DNA of 48,555 nt from Deltaproteobacteria bacterium (GTDB taxonomy: Bacteria > Desulfobacterota > Syntrophia > Syntrophales > JACQWR01): contig JAPLJV010000006.1 of assembly GCA_026388415.1 (NCBI GenBank), positions 1-48,555 of the forward strand, read 5' to 3'. This document shows positions 26,086 through 35,129 of the stretch, one piece after another; positions within the stretch are counted from its first letter, which is position 1, and every line of letters starts with the position of its first letter. The notes below the pieces were generated by a model. It saw nothing but the letters and a program-made list of their open reading frames with translations, was not told the DNA's origin and did not search any database. The position numbers were made by a program, and so were the translations under genes.

Positions 26086-26248
26086 AAAACCTGCGGCGGA
26101 GAGCAGTGACGTAAACGAATAAGGGAGAGACACCCGTAATCAGCTCTTGACTTGGTAAAGTCATTGTGGGAGACTACAACACGGCGAATATCCTTAATGA
26201 AAAGCATGCTTTTTTTAGAAACTAAATGATATTGAATCGGGAGGGCTG

Positions 26249-26731
26249 ATGGGCAAAGCTTCCAACTCATTAAAGTTTATATGTAATGTTATGAATTATG
26301 TAGCCGGCATAGCCCTCACGGTAATGATGTCGCTGACCGTTCTCGATGTTATTCTCCGGGCGGTCGGTCGTCCTTTCGTCGGGACTTTCGAGGTTGTGTC
26401 GCTATTAATGGGGATAGTGATCAGCTTCGGCATTCCCCAGGTTTCATTGGACCGGGGACATGTTTACATGGAGTTCCTGATCGAGAGATTTTCCAAGAGA
26501 AACAGGAAGTTGATGAATACGCTGACGCGCGTGCTGTGTCTGGCTCTCTTTGTCGCCATCGGATATAACATGATCAACATCGGGGCCAGATATCACGCTT
26601 CCGGTGAAGTATCGCCCACCATCAAGATACCTTTCTTCCCTCTCGCGTATGCCGTGGCGGTCTGTTGTTTCATTGAATGCTGGGTTTTTCTTACCGACAT
26701 CGTGAGGGTCTGGAGGGGCGACTATGAATGA
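26249..26731 (+). CDS. TRAP transporter small permease (DctQ-like)
   Basis: A 160-residue membrane protein with four hydrophobic helices, as DctQ proteins have. It contains the family pattern LDVILRAVGRPFVGTFEV near residue 30 and FPLAYAVAV near 130. GGGAGGGCTG precedes ATG 26249. It overlaps the next gene by eight bases. A dyad TGACTT / AAGTCA at 26148-26163 lies near a TTGACT box and may mark a promoter for the transporter. Confidence 0.85.
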   Translation: MGKASNSLKFICNVMNYVAGIALTVMMSLTVLDVILRAVGRPFVGTFEVVSLLMGIVISFGIPQVSLDRGHVYMEFLIERFSKRNRKLMNTLTRVLCLALFVAIGYNMINIGARYHASGEVSPTIKIPFFPLAYAVAVCCFIECWVFLTDIVRVWRGDYE

Positions 26732-28025
26732 GACGATGGTAGGGATTACCGCTCTGGCATTACTCCTGGTGCTTTTCTCCACGGGCATAGAGTTGGGTTT
26801 TGCCATGGCCCTGGTCGGTACCGTTGGTTTTGCCTATCTGAACAGTTTTGATAGCGCCATCAATCTTCTTTCCCGGGATGTCTATGACGTTATAACAAAT
26901 TACGGGTATACCGTTTTCCCGCTTTTTATTCTCATGGGACAAATCGGGCTTAATGCGGGCATAGCGGTAAGACTCTACAACTCTGCGCATAAGTTTGTCG
27001 GTCATATTCCCGGCGGGCTGGCCATGGCCACCGTCCTGGGAGCGACCGGCTTCAAGGCCATTTGCGGCTCCTCGGCAGCCACGTCGGCCACCTTTGCTGG
27101 CGTCGCCATCCCGGAGATGGACCGGTATGGCTATGACAAGCGGCTTTCCACGGGTATTGTAGCTGTCGTGGGAACCCTGGGCGTTATCATCCCGCCGAGC
27201 GTTACCCTCATCATCTTCGGCATTATCACGGAGCAGTCAATCGGGCGGCTCTTCGTTGCGGGCATTATTCCGGGGCTCGTTATCGCCCTTTTTTTCCTCG
27301 GCATTATTTACGGATGGGCAAAGATCAATCCCGCCATCGCGCCAAGCTCCGAACGCTCTACCTGGGGGGAGAGGATACGTTCCCTCCCGGAAGTGCTCTG
27401 GGTCTTCCTCGTTTTTATGCTCGTCGTGGGCGGAATCATGCAGGGCTTTTTCACGCCCACGGAAGCCGGCGCCGTCGGCACGTTTGCCGTCCTTCTGCTG
27501 GCGCTCGTGAAACGAGACATGACCTGGAATAAATACATCAAATCGCTCAAAGAGGCCCTGCGCACCGCCATTATGATACTGATGCTGATTGCGGGGTCGG
27601 CCATCCTCGGCCATTTTATTGCTATTACCAACATCCCGCAAAATGTTGCCGACTGGGTCGTCGTCCTGCCCATAGACCGCTATCTGATCCTGTTTCTGAT
27701 CTGCATAATATATTTAATCGGGGGGTCTTTTATTGATGATCTGACCTTTATGATTCTGGCCACTCCCATCTTCTATCCCGCAGTGCTTAAACTCGGCTTC
27801 AATCCAATCTGGTTCGGGATTCTGCTGGGCGTGGTGCTGATGATCGGTGTCGTCATCCCCCCGGTTGCCATCTGTGTTTTCGTGGTAAAAAATATTACCA
27901 AGGTGCCCATGAGCACAATATATAAAGGCGCGGCGCCATTTTTGATCGCTCTGGCTCTCATGTGGGCTCTGCTGCTTGTTTTTCCACAATTGGCTCTCTG
28001 GTTGCCATCTGTTTTGTTCTCGTAG
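26724..28025 (+). CDS. TRAP transporter large permease (DctM-like)
   Basis: A 433-residue protein with about twelve membrane segments. Landmarks are GLNAGIAVRLYNSAHKFVGH, GGLAMATVLGATGFKAICGS and IPPSVTLIIFG, as in DctM proteins; a C-terminal helix bundle follows. It uses a sodium or proton gradient to import an organic acid delivered by the periplasmic binding protein encoded next. Confidence 0.92.
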   Translation: MNETMVGITALALLLVLFSTGIELGFAMALVGTVGFAYLNSFDSAINLLSRDVYDVITNYGYTVFPLFILMGQIGLNAGIAVRLYNSAHKFVGHIPGGLAMATVLGATGFKAICGSSAATSATFAGVAIPEMDRYGYDKRLSTGIVAVVGTLGVIIPPSVTLIIFGIITEQSIGRLFVAGIIPGLVIALFFLGIIYGWAKINPAIAPSSERSTWGERIRSLPEVLWVFLVFMLVVGGIMQGFFTPTEAGAVGTFAVLLLALVKRDMTWNKYIKSLKEALRTAIMILMLIAGSAILGHFIAITNIPQNVADWVVVLPIDRYLILFLICIIYLIGGSFIDDLTFMILATPIFYPAVLKLGFNPIWFGILLGVVLMIGVVIPPVAICVFVVKNITKVPMSTIYKGAAPFLIALALMWALLLVFPQLALWLPSVLFS

Positions 28026-28058
28026 AAGGGACAACAATCTTATCAAGGAGGAGTGAAA

Positions 28059-29120
28059 ATGAAAAAGTTGATGTCATTGTTTTTGGTAGTAGTTTTTCTT
28101 GCTTTAGCATCCCACTCAGTTGCTGTTGCCGCCGATGCGATCAAGCTGAAGGCCGCCAACTACCTGCCCGTGACCCACAAGATGTCTGTTTTGACTGCCT
28201 GGTATTGCGAAGAAGTCAAGAAGCGCACCAATGGACGGGTGGAGATTACATATTATCCGGGCGGTACGCTGCTCAACCCGGTCAAGATGTATGACGGCGT
28301 TGCCACCGGTATTGCCGATATGGGCGTCTCTCATATCTCCTATACACGGGGCCGCTTCCCGGTTATGGAGGTCTTTGAACAGCCCCACGGTTTTCCGAGC
28401 GGCTGGGTGGCAACACAGGTGACAAGCGATTTCTACAACAAGTACAAGCCCAAGGAATGGAGCGATGTAGAGGTTCTCTACATTAACACCTCGGGGCCAT
28501 TGATTGTCCAGACGGTCAACAAACCCGTCAAGACTCTGGATGATTTGAAAGGCCTTAAAATCAGAGCTACCGGGCAGATGAGCGACGTCGTCAAGGCATT
28601 GGGCGCGGTTCCGATTCCCCTGGAAATGCCGGATGTCTACGATTCGTTGCGCAGGAACGTCATTGATGGCATTACCGTGGACATGTCCACCCTCAAGTAC
28701 TGGAAGTTTGCCGAAGTGGTGAAAAACGTAACGGCAGATTGGCAGTTGGGCACTGGCTATACCTTCTACTTTGTGATCAACGCGAAAAAATGGAATGCCC
28801 TGCCCGAAGACATTAAGAAGATCATGAAAGAGGTGGCCCTGGAAACGAAAGAGAAACAGGCTGCCCTGTGGAATGAGATGGATATAGAAGGCAGAGACGT
28901 CTTCAAGACCGCGGGCGGACAGCTTTATATGCTTCCCGATGCCGAGGCGGCAAAATGGATAGCGGCTGTGCAACCGATCTTTGCCGGGTATAAGAAAACC
29001 ATGGTCGGCAAGGGCTTCAAAGAAGCGGAAGTTGACGGCTGGCTTAGCTACATCAAGGAACGTATCACCTACTGGAAAGCAGAAGAGAAGAAAAGAGGGG
29101 TAGCCGCGCCTTTCAATTAA
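28059..29120 (+). CDS. TRAP transporter substrate-binding protein (DctP-like)
   Basis: A 353-residue periplasmic receptor with signal peptide MKKLMSLFLVVVFLALASHS cleaved near VAAD. The DctP core is clear: TNGRVEITYYPGGTL, LDDLKGLKIRATGQ (with the carboxylate-binding Arg) and a helical C-terminus. ATG 28059 with AAGGAGGA six bases upstream is preferred to GTG 28053. The ligand is expected to carry a carboxylate, which would fit import of a methoxyaromatic acid, though other acids are equally possible. Confidence 0.92.
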   Translation: MKKLMSLFLVVVFLALASHSVAVAADAIKLKAANYLPVTHKMSVLTAWYCEEVKKRTNGRVEITYYPGGTLLNPVKMYDGVATGIADMGVSHISYTRGRFPVMEVFEQPHGFPSGWVATQVTSDFYNKYKPKEWSDVEVLYINTSGPLIVQTVNKPVKTLDDLKGLKIRATGQMSDVVKALGAVPIPLEMPDVYDSLRRNVIDGITVDMSTLKYWKFAEVVKNVTADWQLGTGYTFYFVINAKKWNALPEDIKKIMKEVALETKEKQAALWNEMDIEGRDVFKTAGGQLYMLPDAEAAKWIAAVQPIFAGYKKTMVGKGFKEAEVDGWLSYIKERITYWKAEEKKRGVAAPFN

Positions 29121-29127
29121 TATTTAT

Positions 29128-29985
29128 TTGAAACCAAGCAAATTAAGCAGCCTCATTGCGGAGCCGGACAGCCCCGGTGTGCTGCGTGGAGAAATCTGGG
29201 TCAGTCCCGGGGTCCTGACCGAAGCGGGCTTCGATCAGGACCCCAGAGGTCTGGCAGGCTTCGCCTCGTCTGTAGGGGCGGATGTCTGTTTTTTCCATTG
29301 GCCGGGCTCCGATTTGAAGGAACTGGCCGAACTTGCCCACGGTGCCGGTTTGGGCTGTGGATTGACTATTGACGGTCCTTTCCAGCGCCTTACGGCGACA
29401 AGGAATGTCCTTGATATCCTCCGGGAATTGGGCAGGGATCGTGCCGCTTTCCAGAGACTCCTTACCCGCGAGATGGAAGAAATAACCGGAATCTTGAGCC
29501 TGATCGAGCAATCGGAAGTTGATCTGATCCTTGTTGGTGAGGATATTGGCTATGCCGGCGGCCTCTATTTCTCGCCGGAGGTTTTCCGTTCGTATCTTTT
29601 GCCTTTTTACCAGGTCCTGGTCAGCAGGCTTGCCAGGATGGCCCTGGGGTGGCATTCCGATGGCGCTGTTGAGCCAATTCTACGAGACCTGGTGGAGTGC
29701 GGATTTCGTTTCTTTTCTTTAGAACCGGAATGCGTGGATCTGCTCAATTTTAAACGGGCCTATGGTTCCCGCGTTACCTTGATCAGCGGTATCCGGGCGT
29801 CATGGCTCGCCGCGAAAGAATTTGATCGGGGACGGCAAAGGAAGTGTTTAAAGGAAATAAGCGCCTTGGCCAGGGAGGGCGGATTGATTCTCGCCTCGAG
29901 CGGTGGGCTTTACAGTCCGGAGCTGCTTCCCAATTTCAGAGAGCTTTACCGTCTGATAGAAGATATGGCGCCGGCGGCGATTTAG
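29128..29985 (+). CDS. Second URO-D-family protein
   Basis: A 285-residue protein of the uroporphyrinogen decarboxylase fold, shorter than the first (454). It has SEVDLILVGEDIGYAGGLYF, the HSDGAVEPIL block typical of the methyltransferase branch, and EPECVDL. It starts with TTG, seven bases after the DctP stop, with no clear ribosome-binding site, so translation may be coupled. The HxC...C zinc motif seen in the first enzyme is not obvious here; only the HSD and C residues could serve. It may be an alternative or accessory methyltransferase in the cluster. Confidence 0.65.
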   Translation: MKPSKLSSLIAEPDSPGVLRGEIWVSPGVLTEAGFDQDPRGLAGFASSVGADVCFFHWPGSDLKELAELAHGAGLGCGLTIDGPFQRLTATRNVLDILRELGRDRAAFQRLLTREMEEITGILSLIEQSEVDLILVGEDIGYAGGLYFSPEVFRSYLLPFYQVLVSRLARMALGWHSDGAVEPILRDLVECGFRFFSLEPECVDLLNFKRAYGSRVTLISGIRASWLAAKEFDRGRQRKCLKEISALAREGGLILASSGGLYSPELLPNFRELYRLIEDMAPAAI

Positions 29986-29993
29986 AATGCGGG

Positions 29994-30020
29994 TAGGGGC
30001 GGGTTTCAAGCCTGCCCCTA
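29994..30020. repeat. Small palindromic dispersed repeat
   Basis: TAGGGGCGGGTTT and AAGCCTGCCCCTA pair almost completely around a single central base (two mismatched pairs). From memory, near-identical GGGGCGGGTTTCAAACCCGCCCC palindromes are common intergenic repeats in deltaproteobacterial genomes. It separates the second URO-D gene from the activator gene and marks the non-coding part of the longer frame beginning at 29987. Confidence 0.5.
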
Positions 30021-30052
30021 AGTTTTTTGCGGCAGGGGAAGGCCAGCAAGTT

Positions 30053-32005
30053 ATGAAGAAATTCCACGTCATCTTCCAGCCCTCCGGCAAACGGGGTGAG
30101 GTCTCGGAGGGAAAGACGATTAGCGAGGCCTCCCGGGAATTGGGGGTGGAGATCGAATCCATCTGCGGGGGAGCAAAAAGTTGTGGAAAGTGCAAGGTTA
30201 AAATAGCAAGAGGCGCCATCGCTCCGTATGGAGAGGCATCGCTGCCTGAACATATCTCCCCCTTTCAGGAAGAAGAAGGAAAATTCATTCAGCCGCATGA
30301 ACAGGCCGATGGTTACCGGCTGGCCTGCGCTGCTCAAATCAGGGGAGACGTTCTGATCCTTGTCCCGGAGGAAAGCAGCGGGGGACAGCAGGTGGTGCGC
30401 AAGGGAGCCGGCGAGAGATTGTTTCACCTGAACCCCGCGGTTGCTTGCCACGTGGTCGAACTCTCCGCTCCCACGTTTCAGGATCCCCGCGGAGATTTCG
30501 ACCGGCTAAAAGAGGCCCTGATTCAAAATCACCAGGTGTCTCCTTTGCTGGATATAGACTATCCGTCCCTCTTGAAGCTTCCGGCTGTTTTAAGGCAGGG
30601 GAACTGGACGGTCACGATTGCCGTCTGGATGGAGAAGGAGATAATCGGCGTCAAACCGGGGAAGGCGGATGATGACGTCTGTGGCCTTGCGGTGGATGTG
30701 GGCACAACGTCCGTCGCCGCCTATCTTTGCCGGCTCAAAAGCGGCAGGTTGATCGCCACCGAAACGATGATGAATCCCCAGGTCGCCTATGGCGAAGATG
30801 TCATGTCCCGAATCAGCTATGCCATGAATCACCCCGGGGGCCTGGAAACGCTGCACCATTCGATTATCGAAGGATTAAACCGGTTGGTGCAAACGATGAC
30901 GGAGAAAACGGGAGTCTCTTCCGAGGATATCGTCGAGATGACAGTCGTCGGCAATACCGTGATGCACCATTTTCTGTTCGGGATCAATCCGGTGTATCTG
31001 GGAGCCCCCCCCTTTCCTCCGGTTATCCAGAGAGCAATAAATATCAAGGCCCGGGATCTCGGTCTGAAGATCGCCCCATCTGCCAATGTTTACAGTCCGC
31101 CCTTGGCGGCAGGCTTCGTGGGCGCGGATACCGTCGGCGTTCTTATTGCGGAGAGACCTGACCGAAAGCAGAAGATGGTTCTCATCATTGATGTGGGGAC
31201 AAACGGAGAATTGGTCTTGGGAAACAGGGAAAAACTGGTCGCGACTTCCTGCGCCACCGGTCCTGCTCTTGAGGGCGCCTGTATCACGTTTGGCATGAGA
31301 GCGGCCCCGGGCGCAATTGAAAGGATCAGAATTGATCCGGAGACATTTGAGGTTAATTTTAAAGTCATCGGCAGGGATTTGGGGAGCAGAAACGTAGAAC
31401 CGCGCGTCTCTGCCGAGCCCGGGGCGCAAGGAATCTGCGGTTCAGGGATCATTGATGGAATAGCCGAGTTGTTCCGAACCGGCGCCATTGATACAACCGG
31501 ACGTTTCAACAAAAACATTGCTTCTCCCCGCTTCCGGATGAAAGGGGGAAGCCCCGAGTTTGTCATCGCCTGGCAGCACGAAACTTCGCTTGGAAACGAT
31601 ATCACCATTACCCAGGGTGATGTAAGAAACGTCCAATTGGCCAAAGGTGCTCTCTATGCCGGGGCAAAAATGCTGATGCGCCGGTTGGGCATCAAAAAAA
31701 TAGACCAGGTGATTCTGGCGGGGGCCTTTGGAAGTTGCCTTGATCCGACAGCAGCCATGATCATCGGCATGTTCCCGGATTGTGACCTGAAAAATGTTTG
31801 TGCCGTCGGCAATGCCGCCGGAGACGGCGCCCGGCTGGTGCTGTTAGACAGGAAGAAAAGGCGGGAAGCGGAAAAAATAGCCGCCCGGGTGGAGTATGTG
31901 GAACTCACCATCGAAGCAGGATTTCAAAAAGAATTTCTGAATTCGATGTATTTCCCTCATCAGCAAGACGACTTCCCCCATCTGCGGGGCATAGTCCGGG
32001 ATTAA
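30053..32005 (+). CDS. RACo-type corrinoid reductive activator (2Fe-2S + ASKHA ATPase)
   Basis: A 650-residue activator that uses ATP and electrons to restore Co(II) corrinoid to the active Co(I) state. It has an N-terminal [2Fe-2S] domain with C38, C44, C47 and C92 (CGGAKSCGKC, LAC), then a linker, then an ASKHA-fold ATPase with VDVGTTSVAAYLC and IDVGTNGEL. The C-terminal GSGIIDG and AGAFGSC blocks are those of the RACo/DUF4445 family. ATG 30053 is chosen because the longer frame runs through a repeat. Size matches activating enzymes of O-demethylases (about 68 kDa). Its presence shows that the cluster handles a redox-sensitive corrinoid. Confidence 0.88.
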   Translation: MKKFHVIFQPSGKRGEVSEGKTISEASRELGVEIESICGGAKSCGKCKVKIARGAIAPYGEASLPEHISPFQEEEGKFIQPHEQADGYRLACAAQIRGDVLILVPEESSGGQQVVRKGAGERLFHLNPAVACHVVELSAPTFQDPRGDFDRLKEALIQNHQVSPLLDIDYPSLLKLPAVLRQGNWTVTIAVWMEKEIIGVKPGKADDDVCGLAVDVGTTSVAAYLCRLKSGRLIATETMMNPQVAYGEDVMSRISYAMNHPGGLETLHHSIIEGLNRLVQTMTEKTGVSSEDIVEMTVVGNTVMHHFLFGINPVYLGAPPFPPVIQRAINIKARDLGLKIAPSANVYSPPLAAGFVGADTVGVLIAERPDRKQKMVLIIDVGTNGELVLGNREKLVATSCATGPALEGACITFGMRAAPGAIERIRIDPETFEVNFKVIGRDLGSRNVEPRVSAEPGAQGICGSGIIDGIAELFRTGAIDTTGRFNKNIASPRFRMKGGSPEFVIAWQHETSLGNDITITQGDVRNVQLAKGALYAGAKMLMRRLGIKKIDQVILAGAFGSCLDPTAAMIIGMFPDCDLKNVCAVGNAAGDGARLVLLDRKKRREAEKIAARVEYVELTIEAGFQKEFLNSMYFPHQQDDFPHLRGIVRD

Positions 32006-32016
32006 GGAGAAATAGT

Positions 32017-32811
32017 ATGCTGATTATTGCGGAAAGAATCAATACGTCGCGGCGGCAGATTGCGGAGGCCGTTACTGCCGGAGACCGAACCTTCATTCAG
32101 AAAGAGGCAACGGCGCAGACCGAGGCCGGGGCCCATTATATTGATGTCAATGCGGGCACTTTTGCTGATGCCGAAGGCGAAAAACTGGCCTGGATCATCG
32201 AGGCTGTCCAGGAGGTGACGGAGCTGCCGCTCTCGATTGACAGTCCAAGTCCGGCCGTCATGCGGGCCATGCTCACGCTGGTAAAGAAGACGCCGCTGAT
32301 CAATTCCATTACCCTGGAATCCTCGCGGATCGGGGGGATACTGCCACTCGTCGTTGAGCGGAAAGCCAAGGTCATTGCCCTCTGTCTGGCGGAGCAGGGG
32401 TTGGCTGAGACGACCGCCAAGAAAGTGGAATTGGCCGGACGATTGATAGATAAACTGTCCGGCGCCGGTGTGCCCATAGATGACATCTATATAGATCCCC
32501 TCGTCTATCCGCTGGCGGTCAATCCTGGATCGGCGCAGGCAACGCTGGGAGCCATCGGTGCGATCACCAGGAATTTTCCCGGGGTCCACACCATCTGCGG
32601 CCTGACGAATGTCTCCTACGGCCTGCCGGCAAGAAAACTGATCAACCGGACGTTTCTCGCGGCGGCGATTACGCAGGGGCTGGATGCGGCGATCATTGAT
32701 CCCACGGACAAGCTCCTCTACGCCATGCTCAAGGCAGCGACCCTTGTGGCCGGCAAGGACAGCTTTTGCCGGGATTACATTCGCACCTTCCGCGAGGGTC
32801 GTCTGGAATAA
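32017..32811 (+). CDS. Methyltetrahydrofolate:corrinoid methyltransferase (MeTr-like, methyltransferase II)
   Basis: A 264-residue TIM-barrel pterin-binding enzyme. MLIIAERINTSRRQIAEAV, the block GAHYIDVNAGTF with the pterin-binding Asp and Asn, and ICGLTNVSYGLPAR near the C-terminus match AcsE and the second methyltransferase of O-demethylases. ATG 32017 with AAGGAGA upstream is right; the longer frame overlaps the previous gene. It moves the methyl group from the corrinoid protein to tetrahydrofolate, or the reverse. Confidence 0.88.
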   Translation: MLIIAERINTSRRQIAEAVTAGDRTFIQKEATAQTEAGAHYIDVNAGTFADAEGEKLAWIIEAVQEVTELPLSIDSPSPAVMRAMLTLVKKTPLINSITLESSRIGGILPLVVERKAKVIALCLAEQGLAETTAKKVELAGRLIDKLSGAGVPIDDIYIDPLVYPLAVNPGSAQATLGAIGAITRNFPGVHTICGLTNVSYGLPARKLINRTFLAAAITQGLDAAIIDPTDKLLYAMLKAATLVAGKDSFCRDYIRTFREGRLE

Positions 32812-32837
32812 CAGAGAGGGGAGTTCCGTGGCCTACC

Positions 32838-32872
32838 CGCTGCCGGCAGGAAGACCCATCATAACCATATTA
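32838..32872 (+). repeat. Fragment duplicated from the DEAD-box helicase 3' end
   Basis: TGCCGGCAGGAAGACC is identical in 24007-24022 and here, and the following ATCATAACCAT nearly matches the helicase copy (GTCATAACCAT). The 35 bases lie between the methyltransferase and peptidase genes, do not code for a helicase and look like the trace of a local duplication. Confidence 0.5.
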
Positions 32873-32908
32873 GACGAAAAGAAAGGATAGCCGGGAGGAT
32901 AAGGGATT

Positions 32909-34156
32909 ATGTGGAAAAGTTTGCTCACAAGTGATTTAACGCCGCCGGATGAGATAGCAGCGCGGATAGAAAAGTTCAGGAAAGCAATGGAGAGGGAGGG
33001 TATCAACTTTGCCGTTATTTTGCAGAACGTTGACCTCTTCTATTTTACGGGTACCTCGCAGAAAGGCATTCTTGTTATTGCTGTTGATAAAGATCCGGTA
33101 TTTTTTGTTGAAAAAGGTCTTGTCAGGGCAGCCCATGAGACACCCCTGGCGATTACCCGCATAGGGAAGGACAAGGAGGTGAAGGATATTCTCACCGACA
33201 AAGGGATACTGAAGGGCAGGGGAGGGATGGAGCTCGATGTGCTTCCTGTTATGGCCTTTGAGAGGTGGAAAAGCATCCTCGGCCATGACGGATTGGCGGA
33301 TATTTCGCCCTCCATAAGGGATTTACGGTTAGTGAAAAGTGCTTTTGAAATAGAGCAGGTCAAAAAGTCCGGAGAAATTATTGATCATGTTTTTGAGAAG
33401 GCAAAGAGCGTGGTAAGAGAGGGCAGGCGTGAGGTGGATATTGCGGCGATCCTCGAATCGGAAGGAAGGATGCACGGTCATCAGGGCCTCCTGAGAATGC
33501 GGGGATTTAATCAGGAGATGATGAATATCTACATTACCCACGGAATTTCCGGAACCGTCGTCTCTGGCAACGATGTCCCTATTTCCGGCACCGGTGTGAC
33601 CCATGCCGTTGCCCAGGGGCCATCGGTGAATAAAGTGCGGAGAAACAATCCGCTGCTAATTGATTATGGCGGCGGCTATAACGGTTATATTACTGATGAA
33701 ACAAGGGCTTATGTAGTGGGTGAGCTTAAGGAAAAATTTGCCAAGGCGCACGCGGTAGCACGGGAGATTATCGAAGAGACGATGAGCTTTGCCAGGGAGG
33801 GGGTGAATGCCCCGGAAATCTTCAGAAAGGCGCTGGACAGGGCTAAGAGGGCGAAGTTAGAAGAACATTTTATGGGATACGGTGAAGGGCAGGTTGGCTT
33901 TCTGGGCCACGGCCTTGGTCTGGAGATCAATGAACTTCCGGTGCTAACACCCCGGCATGATGTTATCCTAAAGGAGGGCATGGTCTTTGCCATCGAGCCG
34001 AAATTTATTTTTCCTGACGAGGGCGCTATCGGTATCGAGGTAGATTTTATTGTCAGGCAAAATTGCCTGGAAAGGGTAACTGATACACCGCTTGATGTAG
34101 TCCAGGTTGGCGCCCCTCAACCCGGTGAATCTGCCTGCCGGTGTAAAGATGAATGA
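32909..34156 (+). CDS. M24-family metallopeptidase (Xaa-Pro aminopeptidase-like)
   Basis: A 415-residue protein with an N-terminal creatinase-type domain and a pita-bread catalytic domain. The five metal ligands of M24 enzymes are visible: Asp in LLIDYGGGY, Asp in ITDETR, His in GHGLGLEINELP and two Glu in AIEPKFIF and GIEVDFIV. Family members cleave Xaa-Pro bonds or hydrolyse creatine. It lies last in the methyltransferase cluster, 97 bases after the methyltransferase, with ribosome-binding site AAGGGA. M24 genes with a MtaA-type cluster could act on a methylated amine or amide, but this is conjecture. Confidence 0.8.
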   Translation: MWKSLLTSDLTPPDEIAARIEKFRKAMEREGINFAVILQNVDLFYFTGTSQKGILVIAVDKDPVFFVEKGLVRAAHETPLAITRIGKDKEVKDILTDKGILKGRGGMELDVLPVMAFERWKSILGHDGLADISPSIRDLRLVKSAFEIEQVKKSGEIIDHVFEKAKSVVREGRREVDIAAILESEGRMHGHQGLLRMRGFNQEMMNIYITHGISGTVVSGNDVPISGTGVTHAVAQGPSVNKVRRNNPLLIDYGGGYNGYITDETRAYVVGELKEKFAKAHAVAREIIEETMSFAREGVNAPEIFRKALDRAKRAKLEEHFMGYGEGQVGFLGHGLGLEINELPVLTPRHDVILKEGMVFAIEPKFIFPDEGAIGIEVDFIVRQNCLERVTDTPLDVVQVGAPQPGESACRCKDE

Positions 34157-35066
34157 TCGTAGGCCCCCGGATGCAGATCTGTTGCGTACCTTGCCGGTGC
34201 TGACCATTCTGTTTTGCTTGTTTTATTTGCTCATCCCGACGCCGCTGGGAGCCGAGACGAAGGTTCTGTACGAGGGAGATTCAATCTACAATCACGTCCA
34301 GATCAAGCAGGACGCCCAGGAAAAATGCATGCTGTTCGGTCGTTACAGCGACCAGCGTCAGACCTGCCTGAATACGGCCCAGCCTGATCTGTCCGTTTTT
34401 GAATACACCGGCATGATGTTCGTGGGTTTTTTGTTCCACCCGGAAACAAGGGATGTGGCTCTGATCGGACTAGGCGGCGGTTATGTGCCGACGGTTTTCA
34501 ATCTGCACCTGCCTGCGGTCCGGCTGGACACGGTCGAGATTGACCCGCTCGTGTATACGCTGGCGCAGAAGTATTTTTCCCTCAAAACGACGGCGATGCA
34601 AACGATTATTGTCAATGATGGTCGTCAATATCTCAAGAAAACTGACCGGCGCTATGATCAGATCTGGGTTGACGCCTTCAACACGGATTACATCCCGATT
34701 CATATAACGACCAAGGAGTTTCTACAACTGGCCAAATCCAGGCTGACAAAAAGCGGCCTTGTTTTGCAGAACGTGCATAACACCAATAAACTTTTCGATG
34801 CGCATGTCGCGACTTTCCGGGCGGTCTTCTCGCAGGTCTATATCTTTAACGGCCGGAACAGCGGCAATTCCATCATCGTGGGCGCCGACCAGCCGTTGTT
34901 TGTGCCGCCCAGGTTTCAACAGCCTGCCAAAAAGAGGCTGCGGATCGGAGCGATAGATCTTGCCGCGGAGGCGGAGAAATATGTTCCGGAACCGGACATC
35001 GTACCGGTGGCGGTGCTGACGGATGATTTTAATCCGGCCAATCTCCTGCTCCATCAGGAACATTAA
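34149..35066 (+). CDS. Spermidine synthase-like protein (SAM/dcSAM-binding), exported or anchored
   Basis: A 305-residue protein. A hydrophobic N-terminus (VLTILFCLFYLLIPTPLG) is followed by the spermidine-synthase core: VALIGLGGGYVPTVF (nucleotide loop), RLDTVEIDPLVY and DQIWVDAFNT. Such domains usually form polyamines or related transfers, but the export signal suggests a periplasmic or membrane-bound role, so the substrate is open. It overlaps the peptidase stop by eight bases (ATGAATGA). The following gene encodes the membrane domain that in other bacteria is fused in front of this enzyme. Confidence 0.75.
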   Translation: MNDRRPPDADLLRTLPVLTILFCLFYLLIPTPLGAETKVLYEGDSIYNHVQIKQDAQEKCMLFGRYSDQRQTCLNTAQPDLSVFEYTGMMFVGFLFHPETRDVALIGLGGGYVPTVFNLHLPAVRLDTVEIDPLVYTLAQKYFSLKTTAMQTIIVNDGRQYLKKTDRRYDQIWVDAFNTDYIPIHITTKEFLQLAKSRLTKSGLVLQNVHNTNKLFDAHVATFRAVFSQVYIFNGRNSGNSIIVGADQPLFVPPRFQQPAKKRLRIGAIDLAAEAEKYVPEPDIVPVAVLTDDFNPANLLLHQEH

Positions 35067-35083
35067 TCTTGCAAAAAGATGTC

Positions 35084-35108
35084 ATCCCCGAATGCTCTTA
35101 TCGGGGAT
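35084..35108. repeat. Intergenic hairpin repeat
   Basis: ATCCCCGA (35084-35091) and TCGGGGAT (35101-35108) pair perfectly around a nine-base loop. The sequence ATCCCCGAATG...TATCGGGGAT resembles palindromic repeats I recall between genes in related genomes. It sits between the two spermidine-synthase-related genes. Confidence 0.55.
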
Positions 35109-35129
35109 ATGGACATACGGAGGTCATTG

